A stretch of DNA of 64,000 nucleotides from Ignavibacteriales bacterium (GCA_020635285.1 JACKAB010000044.1:496001-560000); one strand, 5' to 3'; positions 29,216-40,025 are shown, numbered from the stretch's first letter. Notes: generated by a model not told the origin, from the letters alone. Made by a program: numbers and translations.

Positions 29216-30412
29216 TTATATCAGTCCAACTTGCTTGCCGACTTTCTTAAACGTATCAATAATCTGTTGCAAATGATGTTCTTCATGAGTTGCCATATAA
29301 CTTGTTCTCATCATTTGTCTGCCTTGCGGAACGCCTGGTGCAATAAATGCATTTACAAAAACGCCTTCGTCATAAAGCATACGCCACATTTGGAAAGCTA
29401 ATTCATCGCTGCCAACAATAACTGGTACAATTCCGGTTCGCCCATCTATAACATTAAAACCTTCGGCAAGAAGTCCAGTTCTAATAAATTGAGCATTTGC
29501 AATTAATTTATCAACTCTTTCAGGTTCTGCTTCAAGAACATCTAAAGCTGCTAAAGCAGAAGCTACTGAAGCCGGGGTTGGCGAGGCACTAAAAATTAAT
29601 GCTGCTGCACTATGTTTGATGTAATCAATTACTTTTGCTTCACCAGCAACGAATCCACCTAAAGAAGCAAATGTTTTGCTGAAAGTTCCCATAGTTAAAT
29701 CAACTTCATCAACTAAGTTAAATTCACTTGCTGTTCCTCTTCCACCTTTACCAATTACACCAACTGAATGTGCGTCATCGATTAAAAGTTTTGCATTATT
29801 TGCTTTGGCAAGCTGAACTAACCTTGGTAACTCTACAATTTCACCGCCAGTGCTAAAAACGCCATCACTAACAATTAATTTTGGAACGTCTTTCTCTATC
29901 TTGCTTAAGACTCTTTCAAGATCATCCATATTATTATGTTTGTATCTTAAAAGTTCAACACTTGCTCCGCGGGCAATTAAATTTCCGGCAACAATGCAAG
30001 CATGATTATCCTTATCAGAAATTAAGTACTCACCTCTGTGAACCAAGGTTGGAATTATTCCTTGAGCAGTTTGGTAACCTGTGCTGAAAAGTAGAACGGC
30101 TTCTTTACCTAAAAATTTAGCTAATCTATTTTCTAACTCAATATGTAAATCAATTGTTCCGGTTAAATATCTTGATCCAGAACATCCGGTTCCATATTTT
30201 TTAATAGCATTGATAGCAGCTTCTTTAACCTTAGGATGGCTTGTTAAACCCAAATAATTATTTGAGCCAGCCATAATAACTTTTCTACCTTCAATTGAAA
30301 CGACGGGACCTTCATTCTCTTCTACCGCTCTAAAATAAGGGTAAACGCCCATTGCTTTAATTTCATCAGCTCTTGTAAAATCGTAACATTTTTTGAAAAG
30401 ATCCAATTCCAA
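29216..30412 (-). CDS. spt: Serine palmitoyltransferase-like PLP enzyme
   Basis: The 398-residue protein belongs to the alpha-oxoamine synthase group. Motifs: MGVYPYFRAVE at the N-terminus, SNNYLGLTSHPKVKEAA, GTGCSGSRYLTGTIDLHIEL, the PLP-ring His in KDNHACIVAGN, the Asp in IDDAHSVGVIG and the Schiff-base Lys in MGTFSKTFASLGGF. The N-terminal MGVYPYFR and the GCSGSRYLTGT step are the form seen in Bacteroidota serine palmitoyltransferases rather than KBL or BioF. It would condense serine with an acyl-CoA or acyl-ACP to 3-ketosphinganine. The reductase gene on the opposite strand starts 100 bp away, suggesting a shared divergent promoter region. Confidence 0.75.
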   Translation of the reverse strand: MELDLFKKCYDFTRADEIKAMGVYPYFRAVEENEGPVVSIEGRKVIMAGSNNYLGLTSHPKVKEAAINAIKKYGTGCSGSRYLTGTIDLHIELENRLAKFLGKEAVLLFSTGYQTAQGIIPTLVHRGEYLISDKDNHACIVAGNLIARGASVELLRYKHNNMDDLERVLSKIEKDVPKLIVSDGVFSTGGEIVELPRLVQLAKANNAKLLIDDAHSVGVIGKGGRGTASEFNLVDEVDLTMGTFSKTFASLGGFVAGEAKVIDYIKHSAAALIFSASPTPASVASALAALDVLEAEPERVDKLIANAQFIRTGLLAEGFNVIDGRTGIVPVIVGSDELAFQMWRMLYDEGVFVNAFIAPGVPQGRQMMRTSYMATHEEHHLQQIIDTFKKVGKQVGLI

Positions 30413-30512
30413 CCTCCAATTGTAATAATCTTATTTTGTATATTTAAGAAATAAATTTATTCTAACATAAAAAAGTATAATTATATCTAATTAAAATCAA
30501 TAAAAATGAATT

Positions 30513-31505
30513 ATGGAAAATAAGAAAATTGCAGTAGTTACCGGAGGTACAGGTTTTGTCGGAAGCCATATGGTGGATTTATTATTAGGAAAAGGTTACC
30601 ATGTTAAGGCTATCGTTAGGGCATCGAGTAACTTAAGATGGTTAAATAATAAAGACGTTGAAATTTGTGAAACCGGACTTTTTGATAAAGAAAAATTAAA
30701 AAATGTTTTAAAAGACGCTGATTATCTGTTTCATGTTGCCGGTGTTGTGCGCTCTAAAAACAAAGAAGGATTTTACAAAGGTAATGTTGATACAACAAAA
30801 AACCTATTAGAAGTTCTTGTTGAGGTGAATCCAAATATAAAAAGAGTAATTATTGTAAGCAGTTTAACTGCATGTGGACCAGCCTTAAACGGCAAACCTT
30901 GCAATGAAGAAACAATTCCACAACCAATTACAACTTATGGCAAAAGTAAATTGGAAGAAGAAAAATTGGCTAAAGGCTTTATGGATAAACTTTCGATAAC
31001 AATTTGTCGTGCACCTGCAATTTATGGTGAAAGAGAATCTGACATTTATGCCATGTTTAAAGGATTTCAAAAGGGCATAATGACTTTAGTAGGATTCAAC
31101 AATAAAAAACTAAGTTTAGTTCATGGAAGAGATTTTGTAAATGGTTTATATCTCGCATCGCAATCTGAAAAAGCAAAAGGCGAGATTTATTTTATTGGAT
31201 CCAATGAAATCTACGATTGGAATATAATAAGTAATGCAATGGAAAAAGCTATTGGTAAAAAAGCATTGAGAATAAAAATACCTCATTTTCTGATTTATGG
31301 AATTGGCGGCGTTTCTCACTTTGTAAATTATTTTACATCTAAACCCGCAACATTTAATTTAGAAAAAGCAAAAGATTTTGTTCAGGAAAGCTGGACATGT
31401 GATTCATCCAAAGCAAAAAGAGATTTTGGCTATATTCAACAAATTTCTTTAGAAGAAGGAATGAAAAGTACGGTTGATTGGTACAGAGAAAATAAATGGC
31501 TGTGA
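30513..31505 (+). CDS. NAD-dependent epimerase/dehydratase-type reductase, candidate ceramide reductase (CerR-like)
   Basis: The 330-residue extended short-chain dehydrogenase has the Rossmann motif TGGTGFVGS at residues 10-18, the partner-binding AGVVRSKNKEGFYKGNVDTT, a catalytic Ser region (IVSSLTACG) and YGKSKLEEE with Tyr and Lys. In Caulobacter a member of this superfamily reduces the 3-keto group in ceramide synthesis. The same gene trio occurs here, so this role is likely but inferred; generic sugar epimerase or flavonol-reductase-like activity is the alternative. It is divergent from the serine palmitoyltransferase gene. Confidence 0.65.
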   Translation: MENKKIAVVTGGTGFVGSHMVDLLLGKGYHVKAIVRASSNLRWLNNKDVEICETGLFDKEKLKNVLKDADYLFHVAGVVRSKNKEGFYKGNVDTTKNLLEVLVEVNPNIKRVIIVSSLTACGPALNGKPCNEETIPQPITTYGKSKLEEEKLAKGFMDKLSITICRAPAIYGERESDIYAMFKGFQKGIMTLVGFNNKKLSLVHGRDFVNGLYLASQSEKAKGEIYFIGSNEIYDWNIISNAMEKAIGKKALRIKIPHFLIYGIGGVSHFVNYFTSKPATFNLEKAKDFVQESWTCDSSKAKRDFGYIQQISLEEGMKSTVDWYRENKWL

Positions 31506-31894
31506 TTTATTTTGGTTGGCGTATAAAGTAAATGTGATTCACAAATATTGCAATCAGAATTGCCAAAATTTTTAATTGGATGTGTAAAATTAAATTGATT
31601 TTCTAAATTTTTTACTAATGAACATTCATCATTTTTGTTTGCTGAAGATATTGTAAAAACTCTGCTTACTTTTACATTTTTGCTGGTTGTTATAAAATCT
31701 ATATGCCAATGCAATTTTTTATTTTTTTTTATGTGACGATCAATTCTTTGCGAAAGATTTTTCTGCGCACTTCCTACATAATAGTAAAAACCTTTCCTAA
31801 GCTTTAGAATCCCAAATTTTTTATGTGAAAATTGAAATTCATGGTTTATTTTTAATTCTAGAATGTAAATACCACTATTAATTTGCTTTTGCAC
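31436..31894 (-). CDS. DUF123 GIY-YIG nuclease-like protein
   Basis: The 152-residue protein has the DUF123 form of the GIY-YIG fold: SGIYILELKINHEF as first strand, then LRKGFYYYVGSAQKNLSQRI with the paired Tyr and Arg positions, HWHIDFITTS and a C-terminal CNICESHLLYTP. DUF123 proteins often accompany endonuclease III and may process DNA, but their activity is uncertain. The end overlaps the convergent reductase gene by about 70 bases; the tail past SHLLYTP is not conserved and could be a read-through caused by an error. The start overlaps the upstream cytochrome gene by 17 bases. Confidence 0.7.
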   Translation of the reverse strand: MQKQINSGIYILELKINHEFQFSHKKFGILKLRKGFYYYVGSAQKNLSQRIDRHIKKNKKLHWHIDFITTSKNVKVSRVFTISSANKNDECSLVKNLENQFNFTHPIKNFGNSDCNICESHLLYTPTKINHSHLFSLYQSTVLFIPSSKEIC

Positions 31895-32288
31895 CCTCGG
31901 TAATCCAAGTTCTTAAACCTTCAATTTGATTATCTGTCAGAGGTGTTACTGGTCCATAAGGCGGCGGCATTAGAGAAGCTCCAGAGTTCCCTTCAACTGC
32001 CCAAATTAATTTACTGTTATCTGGCAATCCTGGTGAAATAATTAACGGATTAGAAGTGGCTCCTGCCCAAGTGGTGAGGTCTAAACTGCCGGCTCTTGTT
32101 TCACTATCATGACATGCAGTATTTGTGCATTTATAGTTAAAGATAGGCTGAATATATTCTGCATAGCTAACATTTTGGGAAGGAATTATTATGTCATCAA
32201 TATTATTATTAATTCCCGTATCATCGCATGCGAAAAATAACAGTGATAAAAACGTAAAAATCAGAGAAATGTTAATAAAATTTTTCAT
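31878..32288 (-). CDS. Lipoprotein with planctomycete-type cytochrome c domain
   Basis: The 136-residue protein has a lipoprotein signal (LIFTFLSLLFFACDD). The rest is a small c-type cytochrome domain: YIQPIFNYKCTNTACHDSE supplies a heme motif, followed by GSLDLTTWAG, a possible axial Met in GASLMPPPYGP and LRTWITEGAKAN. The heme motif is CX4CH rather than CXXCH, as also seen in some planctomycete-type cytochrome domains. It would sit on the periplasmic or outer face as an electron carrier or sensor. It overlaps the DUF123 gene downstream. Confidence 0.75.
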   Translation of the reverse strand: MKNFINISLIFTFLSLLFFACDDTGINNNIDDIIIPSQNVSYAEYIQPIFNYKCTNTACHDSETRAGSLDLTTWAGATSNPLIISPGLPDNSKLIWAVEGNSGASLMPPPYGPVTPLTDNQIEGLRTWITEGAKAN

Positions 32289-32429
32289 GTTTTAAATCTT
32301 TAATTGTGATTTGAGATATATCATTCTAATATTATTTATATTTAATTATTATAAAAATAATTTTAGAGAACTTTTTTGATATTTACAAAGGTACAAAATT
32401 TTACTATGTTAAAATTCAACAAATTAAAA

Positions 32430-35400
32430 ATGACGATGATAAAGAATATATTCAAGGCAGTTTTATTTCTACTTTTTCTAACAGGGCAAAGTTTTGCTCA
32501 GTTTACTTTACAAATAAATTCTGGTGGAAGTGGATCCGGAACTATTTTAGTTGATGGAAATCCAAAAGCATTACCTTATACTTCAGATCCCATAACTTTT
32601 AATACAAATGTTACTATTGAAGCTGTGCCAGGAACTGGATCTGGTTTCTCAAACTGGAGTGGTGATCTTAACTCAACAAATATTACTGAAGTAGTAAACA
32701 TCACAAGCGATATAACTATAGCAGCAAATTTTGTACAGACTTACACTTTATCAACCACAATAAATCCAATATCTGGAGGAAGTATAACCGGAATAACAAA
32801 TGGTGGAGTTTATACAGACGGCTCAACAGCAACAATAACTGCTGTTCCAGCAACGGGATATAATTTTGTAAATTGGAGTGGAGCTAGTACCAGTACAAAT
32901 TCTACAATAAATATTTCTATGAATAGTGATAAGAGTGTTACAGCTAATTTTGTAAAGACTTACACATTAACAACCTCAATAAATCCAGCATCCGGCGGAA
33001 GTATAACCGGAATAACAAATGGTGGAGTTTATACAGATGGATCAACAGCAACAATAACTGCAGTACCGGCAACGGGATATAATTTTGTAAATTGGAGCGG
33101 AGCTAGTAACAGTACAAATTCTACAATAAATATTTCAATGAATGGTGATAAGAGTGTTACAGCTAATTTTGTAAAGACTTACACATTAACAACCTCAATA
33201 AATCCAGCATCCGGCGGAAGTATAACCGGAATAACAAATGGTGGAGTTTATACAGATGGATCAACAGCAACAATAACTGCAGTACCAGCAACGGGATATA
33301 ATTTTGTAAATTGGAGTGGAGCTAGTAACAGTACAAATGTGACAATTAATATTTCAATGAATGGTGATAAAAGTGTTACAGCTAATTTTGTAAAAACTTA
33401 CACATTAACAACCTCAATAAATCCAGCCTCCGGTGGAAGTATAACTGGAATAACAAACGGTGGAGTTTATACAGATGGATCAACAGCAACAATAACTGCA
33501 GTTCCAGCAACGGGGTATAATTTTGTAAATTGGAGTGGAGCTAGTAACAGTACAAATGCGACAATTAATATTTCAATGAATGGTGATAAAAGTGTTACGG
33601 CTAATTTTGTAAAAACCTACACATTAACAACCTCAATAAATCCAGCCTCCGGTGGAAGTATAACTGGAATAACAAACGGTGGAGTTTATACAGATGGATC
33701 AACAGCAACAATAACTGCAGTACCAGCAACGGGGTATAATTTTGTAAATTGGAGTGGAGCTAGTAACAGTACAAATTCTACAATTAATGTCTTAATGAAC
33801 GGTAATAAAAGTGTTACGGCAAATTTTGAAAGTAAGACATACTCAATAATCGGCAATGCAGGAGATGTAGGGGTAACACTAAATTGGATAGAAGGCACTG
33901 CCCAGACGACAACTTCCGCAGCAAATGGAACATACACAATTACCGTTGGATACGGTTGGAGTGGAACTGTTACTCCTACAAAAACTGGAAGCACTTTTAC
34001 TCCTGCCAATAGAACATATAATAATGTTATTTCCAATCAGACCAATCAAGATTATTCACCTACCTTGATAACGAATAATATTTCTGGTAGCACAGGAACC
34101 GGAAGTGCAACATTAAGTTGGACAGATGGAACCGCTCAAACAACAACTTCTGCTGTAAATGGAAATTATACAATAGCCGTTTCTTATGGTTGGTCTGGTT
34201 CGGTTACACCTTCTAAAGTTGGTTATACTTTTTCACCAACTGTGAGAAATTACACAAATGTAATTTCAGCTAAAACATCTCAAAATTTTACAGCTGCACT
34301 CAACAATTACACTATTACAGGAAATACCGGTATTGGAAATACCACTTTAAGTTGGATGGATGGAAGTGCTAAATCAATAACTTCATTACCAAATGGTGAT
34401 TATACAGTTACTCTTCCACATGGCTGGAGTGGTACGATAACTCCAACAAAAATAGGGTATACCTTTAGTCCGGTAAATAGAAGTTATACAAATCTAACTG
34501 CAAATATTACTAACGAAAATTATACAACTACAATAGATGAATTCACAATTTCGGGCTCTACAGTAGTTGAGGGAGTAACCTTAAGCTGGACAGATGGAAC
34601 AGCTAAAACTGCAACCTCTGATATAAACGGCAATTACATAATTACCGTCCCATACAGCTGGAGTGGTTCTATTACTCCTTCAAAGGTTGGATATACATTT
34701 GCTCCGGTAGTTAGAACTTTTTCAAATGTAATTTCAAGTAAACTTAATCAGGATTTTACACCAACATTAAATACATATACAATAACTGGGAATACGGGGA
34801 TCGGGTCTGTAACTTTACAATGGACAGATGTAACTCCCAAAACACTTGTATCAGGATTTACTGGAAATTATTCAATAACCATTCCACACGGTTGGAATGG
34901 AACAATTACCCCAGTTAAAAAGGGTTATTCGTTTACACCTTCCTTTAGAACTTATACTAATGTTCTTTCTCCATTAGTTAATCAAAACTTTACAACAGCT
35001 TTGAATCTTTATACCTTAAGCTTTACAAAAGGTGGATTAGGAAATGGTAATGTAAAGGTAAACGGAATTAGCCATACATTGCCATATTCTGCAAATTTTA
35101 ATTTTAACACGATTGTTAACATTCAAGCAGTTCCTGCAAAGGGTTCTAATTTCACAGATTGGTCAGGGGATTTAATCAGCGTTGTAAATCCCACCACAAT
35201 TACAATGGATACTATAAAAAATGTTAATGCTAATTTTGATCTTAAAAGCTATACTGTAAGTGTTTTTAAAGCTCCAAACGAAGGCGGATCGGTTTCCGGT
35301 GCAGGTTCTTATGATTATGGAATTGAGGTTGAAGCAGTAGCTACTCCAAATGTTGGTTGGGACTTTTGAATTGGAAAGAAAATAATTTGCAGGTTTCTTA

Positions 35401-36889
35401 GACTCACTTTACAATTTTGAAATTGATACTAATAGAACTTTAACGGCTTATTTTGCAAAAAAGAAATACCCTGTAACATTATCGATAAATCCTGAAAACA
35501 GCGGAACTACAACTGGTACCGGGGTTTATGATCATGGTGAAAGTGTTACTGTTGCTACAACCGCAAATGATGGTTGGAAATTTATTAATTGGACTGAGAA
35601 TAATGTATCGGTATCCAATCAAACTAGTTATACTTTTCAAATTGTTAAGCCAAGAAATCTAGTTGCAAATTATGAATTAAAAAAATATAATATTACAACA
35701 AGTGTTTCTCCTGAAAATAGTGGAAGTGCAACTGGTGATTCAACTTATAATCATGGAGATGAAGTTACAGTCACCGCTACAGCTAATTCTGAAGCTGGAT
35801 ATGATTTTTTAAACTGGACTGAAAATGGTTCTCCCGTTTCTACTAATGCCACTTATACCTTTACAGCAAATAAAAGTAGAAATTTAGTAGCAAACTTTAG
35901 CCTTAGATCATATGCTATAACTCTTTCAGTCTTTCCTGAAAACTCAGGAACTGTTACAGGACAAAATAATTATACTCATGGCTCTGAAGTTACTGTGATT
36001 GCAACTCCAAAAGCTGGTTGGTTATTTGTTAATTGGACTGAGGGAGATGTGAATGTTTCCAATACTCCTCAATTTAATTTTACTGTTTTTAGAAATAGAT
36101 CTTTAAAAGCAAATTTTGCAAAAGATATCTATTCAGTTTCGGCGCTTCCGGATCCGAATGATGGAGGAAGTATTTCTGGAGCTGGTTCATTTTACTATGG
36201 ACAAACTGCAAGTTTAACAGCTTCTCCAAATCTGGGGTGGAGTTTTATTAATTGGATTAATGGAAGTACTGTCGTCTCAACAGATTCAACTTTTACTTTT
36301 ACCGTTGTTTCAAGTTTAAATTTAGTCGCAAAATTTAAATTAACTGATTATAATATTAACTGCTCAAGTTATCCGACTGATGCAGGATTTACTTCTGGTT
36401 GCGGTATAGCAAGATACAATCAAGAAATAACAGTTAGTGCGGAACCAAATAATGGTTGGAAGTTTATTAGATGGACAGAGAATGAAGTGGAAGTTTCAAC
36501 AGAGGCAAATTACACGTTTAATGTTAAGAAAAATAGAAACTTAGTTGCAGTTTTTGATTTATCAATAATAGATGAAAGAGTCGAATTCTGAAAGTTCAAT
36601 TCCTGAAAATTTCTATCTTTCAAATGCATATCCAAATCCTTTTAATCCAGAAACGAATATAAGGTTTGGTTTGCCGGAGCAATCCACCGTTAATATGATT
36701 ATTGTTGATATTAAGGGCAGCATTATTGAAAATATTGTGGATAATTTATTTTTACCTGCTGGTAATTATATTAATCATTTTAATGGAATTGGCTTATCAA
36801 GCGGAATTTATTTTTATATTATGAGTGCAAAATCTAATATTTCCGAAAAAAGTTTTAGAAAAACCGGAAAAATTATTTTACTCAAATAA
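32430..36889 (+). pseudogene. Giant secreted repeat protein with InlB-B-like repeats and a type IX sorting domain, frameshifted
   Basis: The gene encodes about 1480 residues. I chose the ATG at 32430 because it gives a clean signal peptide (MTMIKNIFKAVLFLLFLTGQ). Five almost identical 73-residue divergent InlB B-repeats follow (YTLTTSINPASGGSITGIT, VNWSGAS, KSVTANF). Then come five copies of a 78-residue beta-sandwich-like repeat (TLSWTDGTAQTTTSA, TPSKVGYTF), then six further InlB-like repeats. The end has the sorting domain NAYPNPFNPETNIRFGLPEQ and SGIYFYIMSAKS. Shifts lie near 35368 and 36580; the stretch 35369-35994 reads through in another frame. It is most likely a cell-surface adhesin or coat protein exported by the type IX system. 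Confidence 0.8.
32742..33836 (+). repeat. Five near-identical 219-bp tandem repeats
   Basis: Units start at 32742, 32961, 33180, 33399 and 33618 and are each 219 bp (73 codons). Copies 2 to 5 differ from one another at only a few positions; copy 1 is slightly more diverged. This high DNA identity implies recent expansion or gene conversion, and copy number may vary between strains or be wrong in the assembly. Confidence 0.9.
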
Positions 36890-36935
36890 ATAAATTTAAT
36901 TGTTAATTTAGGGCTCAATTAATTATTTTTAGTTT

Positions 36936-38426
36936 ATGATAAGAAATCAAATACACAAAATATTCCTGGTTTTTATTTTTATTAATACAATCCATTACAG
37001 CCAAATAATTAATTTTGAAAAAGATTCCCATCCTTTATCAAATAATCTTTTATTATTTTTTGAAGCTGGTCCAAATTACGGCTATACTGATTATGAAAGA
37101 TCAAATATTGGAATTTCACTTTCCGGTGGATTAGAATATTACCTTCCCAGCCAATCAAAAAGTATTTTTGGATTTAAATTAAATCTTGCTCAACAATATT
37201 TTTCTGGTGATAAAAACTTTTTAGGTTTACCAAATACTTATGATACAGATTCTAAAAGTTTAGGCATAGGCTTAATTTATTCATATTCTTTAAGTGATGT
37301 TGTTTGTCCATTTATATCAATTGGTGGTTCATATAATTGGTATGCATTTGAAAGTAAAAATATAAAAAGTGAATTTTTTGATTATTCCAACGGCGGGGAA
37401 GAGAATTCGATTGGTTACGATATTGATGCGGGAGTAAAATTTAATGTTGCCGAAGGAATTGGATTGATGGCTAGTTTTGGCTATCATCAAGTAGCTAATG
37501 ATAATATTGATGCAATTAAAATTGGAGATTACCAAGATTTTTTTGTTACAGCCAAGTTAGGATTAATAGTAAATTTATATTCAGAACCAGTTGATACAGA
37601 TGGTGATGGAATAATAGATGAGAAAGACGGATGTCCGGATGTTGCTGAGGATTTTGATGGTTATTTAGATGATGATGGATGCCCTGACAATGATAATGAT
37701 TTAGACGGTGTTTTGGATAAAGATGATTTGTGTCCTAACCTAAAAGAAGATATTGATGGATTTGAGGATGAGGATGGTTGTCCTGATGAAGATAATGATA
37801 ATGATAGAATAAAAGATGTTGATGATGAATGTCCAAATCTAAAAGAAGATTATGATGGTTTTGAAGATAATGACGGATGCCCTGAAGTAGATAATGACCA
37901 AGATGGAATAATCGATAGTTTGGATGGTTGTCCAAATGTTGCTGAAACATTTAATGGATATATGGATGATGATGGTTGTCCGGATGAATTGCCAAAAGTA
38001 ATCATAAAAGAGGCTCCTCCTAAAGAAACACCGAAGAAAAGAACAGAGGAAATTAAACCAAAGGATAATGCTTCTGATGCTCCAACTCAATTCCAGTTGC
38101 TTGGTGAATCAACATTTGTTTCTAATTCAGCACAGATAAAGTCTTCTGCCTACTCAAGATTAAATGAAATTGCTGAAACGTTAAAAAAATATCCAACAAC
38201 AAGATGGAAAATTGAAGCTCATATTGATAAACAAAATTCAGCTCTTGAAGCAGCCACAATTACGAAGCAACAAGCAGATGCAGTATTGAACTACTTTATA
38301 TCAAGAGGGCTATCTGGAGCTAATTTTCAAACCATTGGTGCAGGTGATTCTTCACCGGTCTCAAGTAATTCATCAGTTTATGGAAGAATGAAAAATAGAC
38401 GAATAATAATCAGAAAGCTATTTTAG
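36936..38426 (+). CDS. OmpA-family outer-membrane protein with thrombospondin type 3 repeats
   Basis: The 496-residue protein starts with a signal (MIRNQIHKIFLVFIFINTIH). Residues about 30-210 form a beta-barrel domain (LLFFEAGPNYGYTDYERSNI, GLIVNLYSE). Residues about 215-350 hold repeats rich in Asp (DTDGDGIIDEKDGCPD, DDDGCPD, DNDNDRIKDVDDECP) that bind calcium. After a Lys/Pro linker the C-terminal OmpA domain has IKSSAYSRLNEIAETLKKYP and GRMKNRRIIIRKLF. In OmpA proteins this domain grips peptidoglycan; here the usual TD(N/S)xG step is altered to EAHIDKQNS. The PEGA gene follows after nine bases. Confidence 0.85.
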   Translation: MIRNQIHKIFLVFIFINTIHYSQIINFEKDSHPLSNNLLLFFEAGPNYGYTDYERSNIGISLSGGLEYYLPSQSKSIFGFKLNLAQQYFSGDKNFLGLPNTYDTDSKSLGIGLIYSYSLSDVVCPFISIGGSYNWYAFESKNIKSEFFDYSNGGEENSIGYDIDAGVKFNVAEGIGLMASFGYHQVANDNIDAIKIGDYQDFFVTAKLGLIVNLYSEPVDTDGDGIIDEKDGCPDVAEDFDGYLDDDGCPDNDNDLDGVLDKDDLCPNLKEDIDGFEDEDGCPDEDNDNDRIKDVDDECPNLKEDYDGFEDNDGCPEVDNDQDGIIDSLDGCPNVAETFNGYMDDDGCPDELPKVIIKEAPPKETPKKRTEEIKPKDNASDAPTQFQLLGESTFVSNSAQIKSSAYSRLNEIAETLKKYPTTRWKIEAHIDKQNSALEAATITKQQADAVLNYFISRGLSGANFQTIGAGDSSPVSSNSSVYGRMKNRRIIIRKLF

Positions 38427-38435
38427 AATTAATTT

Positions 38436-39914
38436 ATGAAAATACCTTACTTAAAAATATTACTAAGTTTACTTGTTACAGCAATTATAATTATTTCATG
38501 CGTTGAAAATCATGTTATGCCTGTATTTAATTACGGAAGCATTTATGTTACGTCAGATCCTTCAGGTGCTCAAATAATTTTTAATGATGAAAATACCGGT
38601 AAAGTTACGCCTGATAGCATAATAGATATTTCTGCTGGGGAATATACGATTATGCTAAAATTAAATGCTTTTAAGGATACCACATTTTCAGTTACAGTCA
38701 ATCAAAATTCGCAAACCACAGAAGATATTTATTTAATTGAGACAAACCCTAAAGCTAAAATTGTAATTACTTCAAATCCTTCAGGTGCGCAAATATATCT
38801 GAATGATGAGAATACCGGAAAAATAACTCCTGCTACTTTTGATAACCTTGAAAGAGGTAATTATACAATTAAGTTAAAACTAGCTTTATATGATGATGCA
38901 ATTGAGCAAATTGTTGTAAATAAAGATCAAACAGTTAATAAAAATATTTCAATGGCAATAGCAGGTTCTTCAGGTACACTAAACGTTACATCCGAACCTA
39001 GCGGAGCTTTAATTTCACTCAACGGAGAAAATACTGGTAAGCTTACGCCTTTTACATTTAAACCCTTACAGCCAGGAGATTATTCAATAGGATTATCATT
39101 ACTGAATTACAGAGATACATTAGTTACAACTACTCTAAATTCAGGCGGCAACGTAACTGAAAATGTTAAATTAACCTTATATGAACCCAGAGGAAGCATT
39201 GCACTAAGTTCCAATCCTAGCGGAGCGCAAATATTTTTGGATGGTGTAAATACTCAACTTACTACACCTAGTAAAATTAGAAAATTAGAAGCAGGGGAGT
39301 ATGATATTACTCTTAAGTTCCTGGGTTATGTTGATTCAACATTTTCTGTTAAGGTCTTAGCAGATTTAAATACAGATGTTCCAACTGTAAATATGATTTT
39401 AATTCCATTGGTCGGAGATTTAGAATTATTTTCAGATCCACAAGGTGCTTCAATATTTTTGAATGGTGTTGATACAGATAAAAAGACTCCATTTAAATTT
39501 GAAAATCTTCTTGCCGGTCAGTATGCAGTAACTCTAAAATTAACTGATTTTGCAGATACAACTTTTAATGTGGAAATATTTGATGCTGAATTAACCTCGC
39601 CTGACTTGGTTGTTCTTAGTGACATTGTTCCGGATGTTGAAGTAACGATTAATTATGCTGTAAATACAAATGGACAGTTAATTTTCTCATTTACATTTAA
39701 TCAAGCGATTAGATTTGAAAAGTTACAAATACAAAATGATAGTGTTCCAGTCCCTGATCAGAATTATAACAATCAGTACGTTCCTGCTGGAAGAACAATA
39801 GATTGGGTCTATCCACAAAAAATTAGCGGTGATTGGAAATTTACCTTCACAGGTAATAAGGCAGGTGGTAGAGGAGCTCCATTTATAGTCGTAAAAGATG
39901 TAAATGTACAATGA
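38436..39914 (+). CDS. Lipoprotein with five PEGA domains
   Basis: The 492-residue protein has a lipoprotein signal (LLVTAIIIISCVEN). Five PEGA units follow, each about 75 residues with SDPSGAQIIFNDENTGK, TPDSI, GEYTI and LKLNAFKD-type steps (YVTSDPSG, ITSNPSG, VTSEPSG, LSSNPSG, LFSDPQG). The C-terminal part is a different beta-rich region without clear homology. PEGA domains belong to surface-layer and cell-wall-binding proteins. It is the second gene after the OmpA protein and likely co-expressed with it. Confidence 0.85.
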   Translation: MKIPYLKILLSLLVTAIIIISCVENHVMPVFNYGSIYVTSDPSGAQIIFNDENTGKVTPDSIIDISAGEYTIMLKLNAFKDTTFSVTVNQNSQTTEDIYLIETNPKAKIVITSNPSGAQIYLNDENTGKITPATFDNLERGNYTIKLKLALYDDAIEQIVVNKDQTVNKNISMAIAGSSGTLNVTSEPSGALISLNGENTGKLTPFTFKPLQPGDYSIGLSLLNYRDTLVTTTLNSGGNVTENVKLTLYEPRGSIALSSNPSGAQIFLDGVNTQLTTPSKIRKLEAGEYDITLKFLGYVDSTFSVKVLADLNTDVPTVNMILIPLVGDLELFSDPQGASIFLNGVDTDKKTPFKFENLLAGQYAVTLKLTDFADTTFNVEIFDAELTSPDLVVLSDIVPDVEVTINYAVNTNGQLIFSFTFNQAIRFEKLQIQNDSVPVPDQNYNNQYVPAGRTIDWVYPQKISGDWKFTFTGNKAGGRGAPFIVVKDVNVQ

Positions 39915-39980
39915 TGAATTTATTCTATCAGTTATTTGACAATTAGTAATTCATTGAATAGTTTTGAACAGATAAAAATT

Positions 39981-40025
39981 GGGGCTATAGCTCAGTTGGG
40001 AGAGCGCTTGACTGGCAGTCAAGAG
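39981..40025 (+). tRNA. 5' half of tRNA-Ala(GGC), truncated
   Basis: The segment begins GGGGCTATAGCTCAGTTGGG, continues with the D-stem partner GAGC and has the anticodon stem-loop CTTGACTGGCAGTCAAG (anticodon GGC). Directly after the anticodon stem it changes to CATGCATTTGAAAAG, with no variable loop, T-arm or acceptor partner. It cannot form a working tRNA. The break may mark the edge of an inserted element or an assembly join. Confidence 0.85.

Noticed and set aside
33686..34036. Minus-strand 116-codon frame in the surface protein gene
   Set aside because: It lies opposite the repeat region, has repetitive hydrophobic content imposed by the other strand and no ribosome binding site.
37735..38090. 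Minus-strand His-rich frames opposite the OmpA gene
   Set aside because: His and Tyr richness mirrors the Asp codons (GAT/ATC) of the calcium-binding repeats on the plus strand, which is an intact gene.
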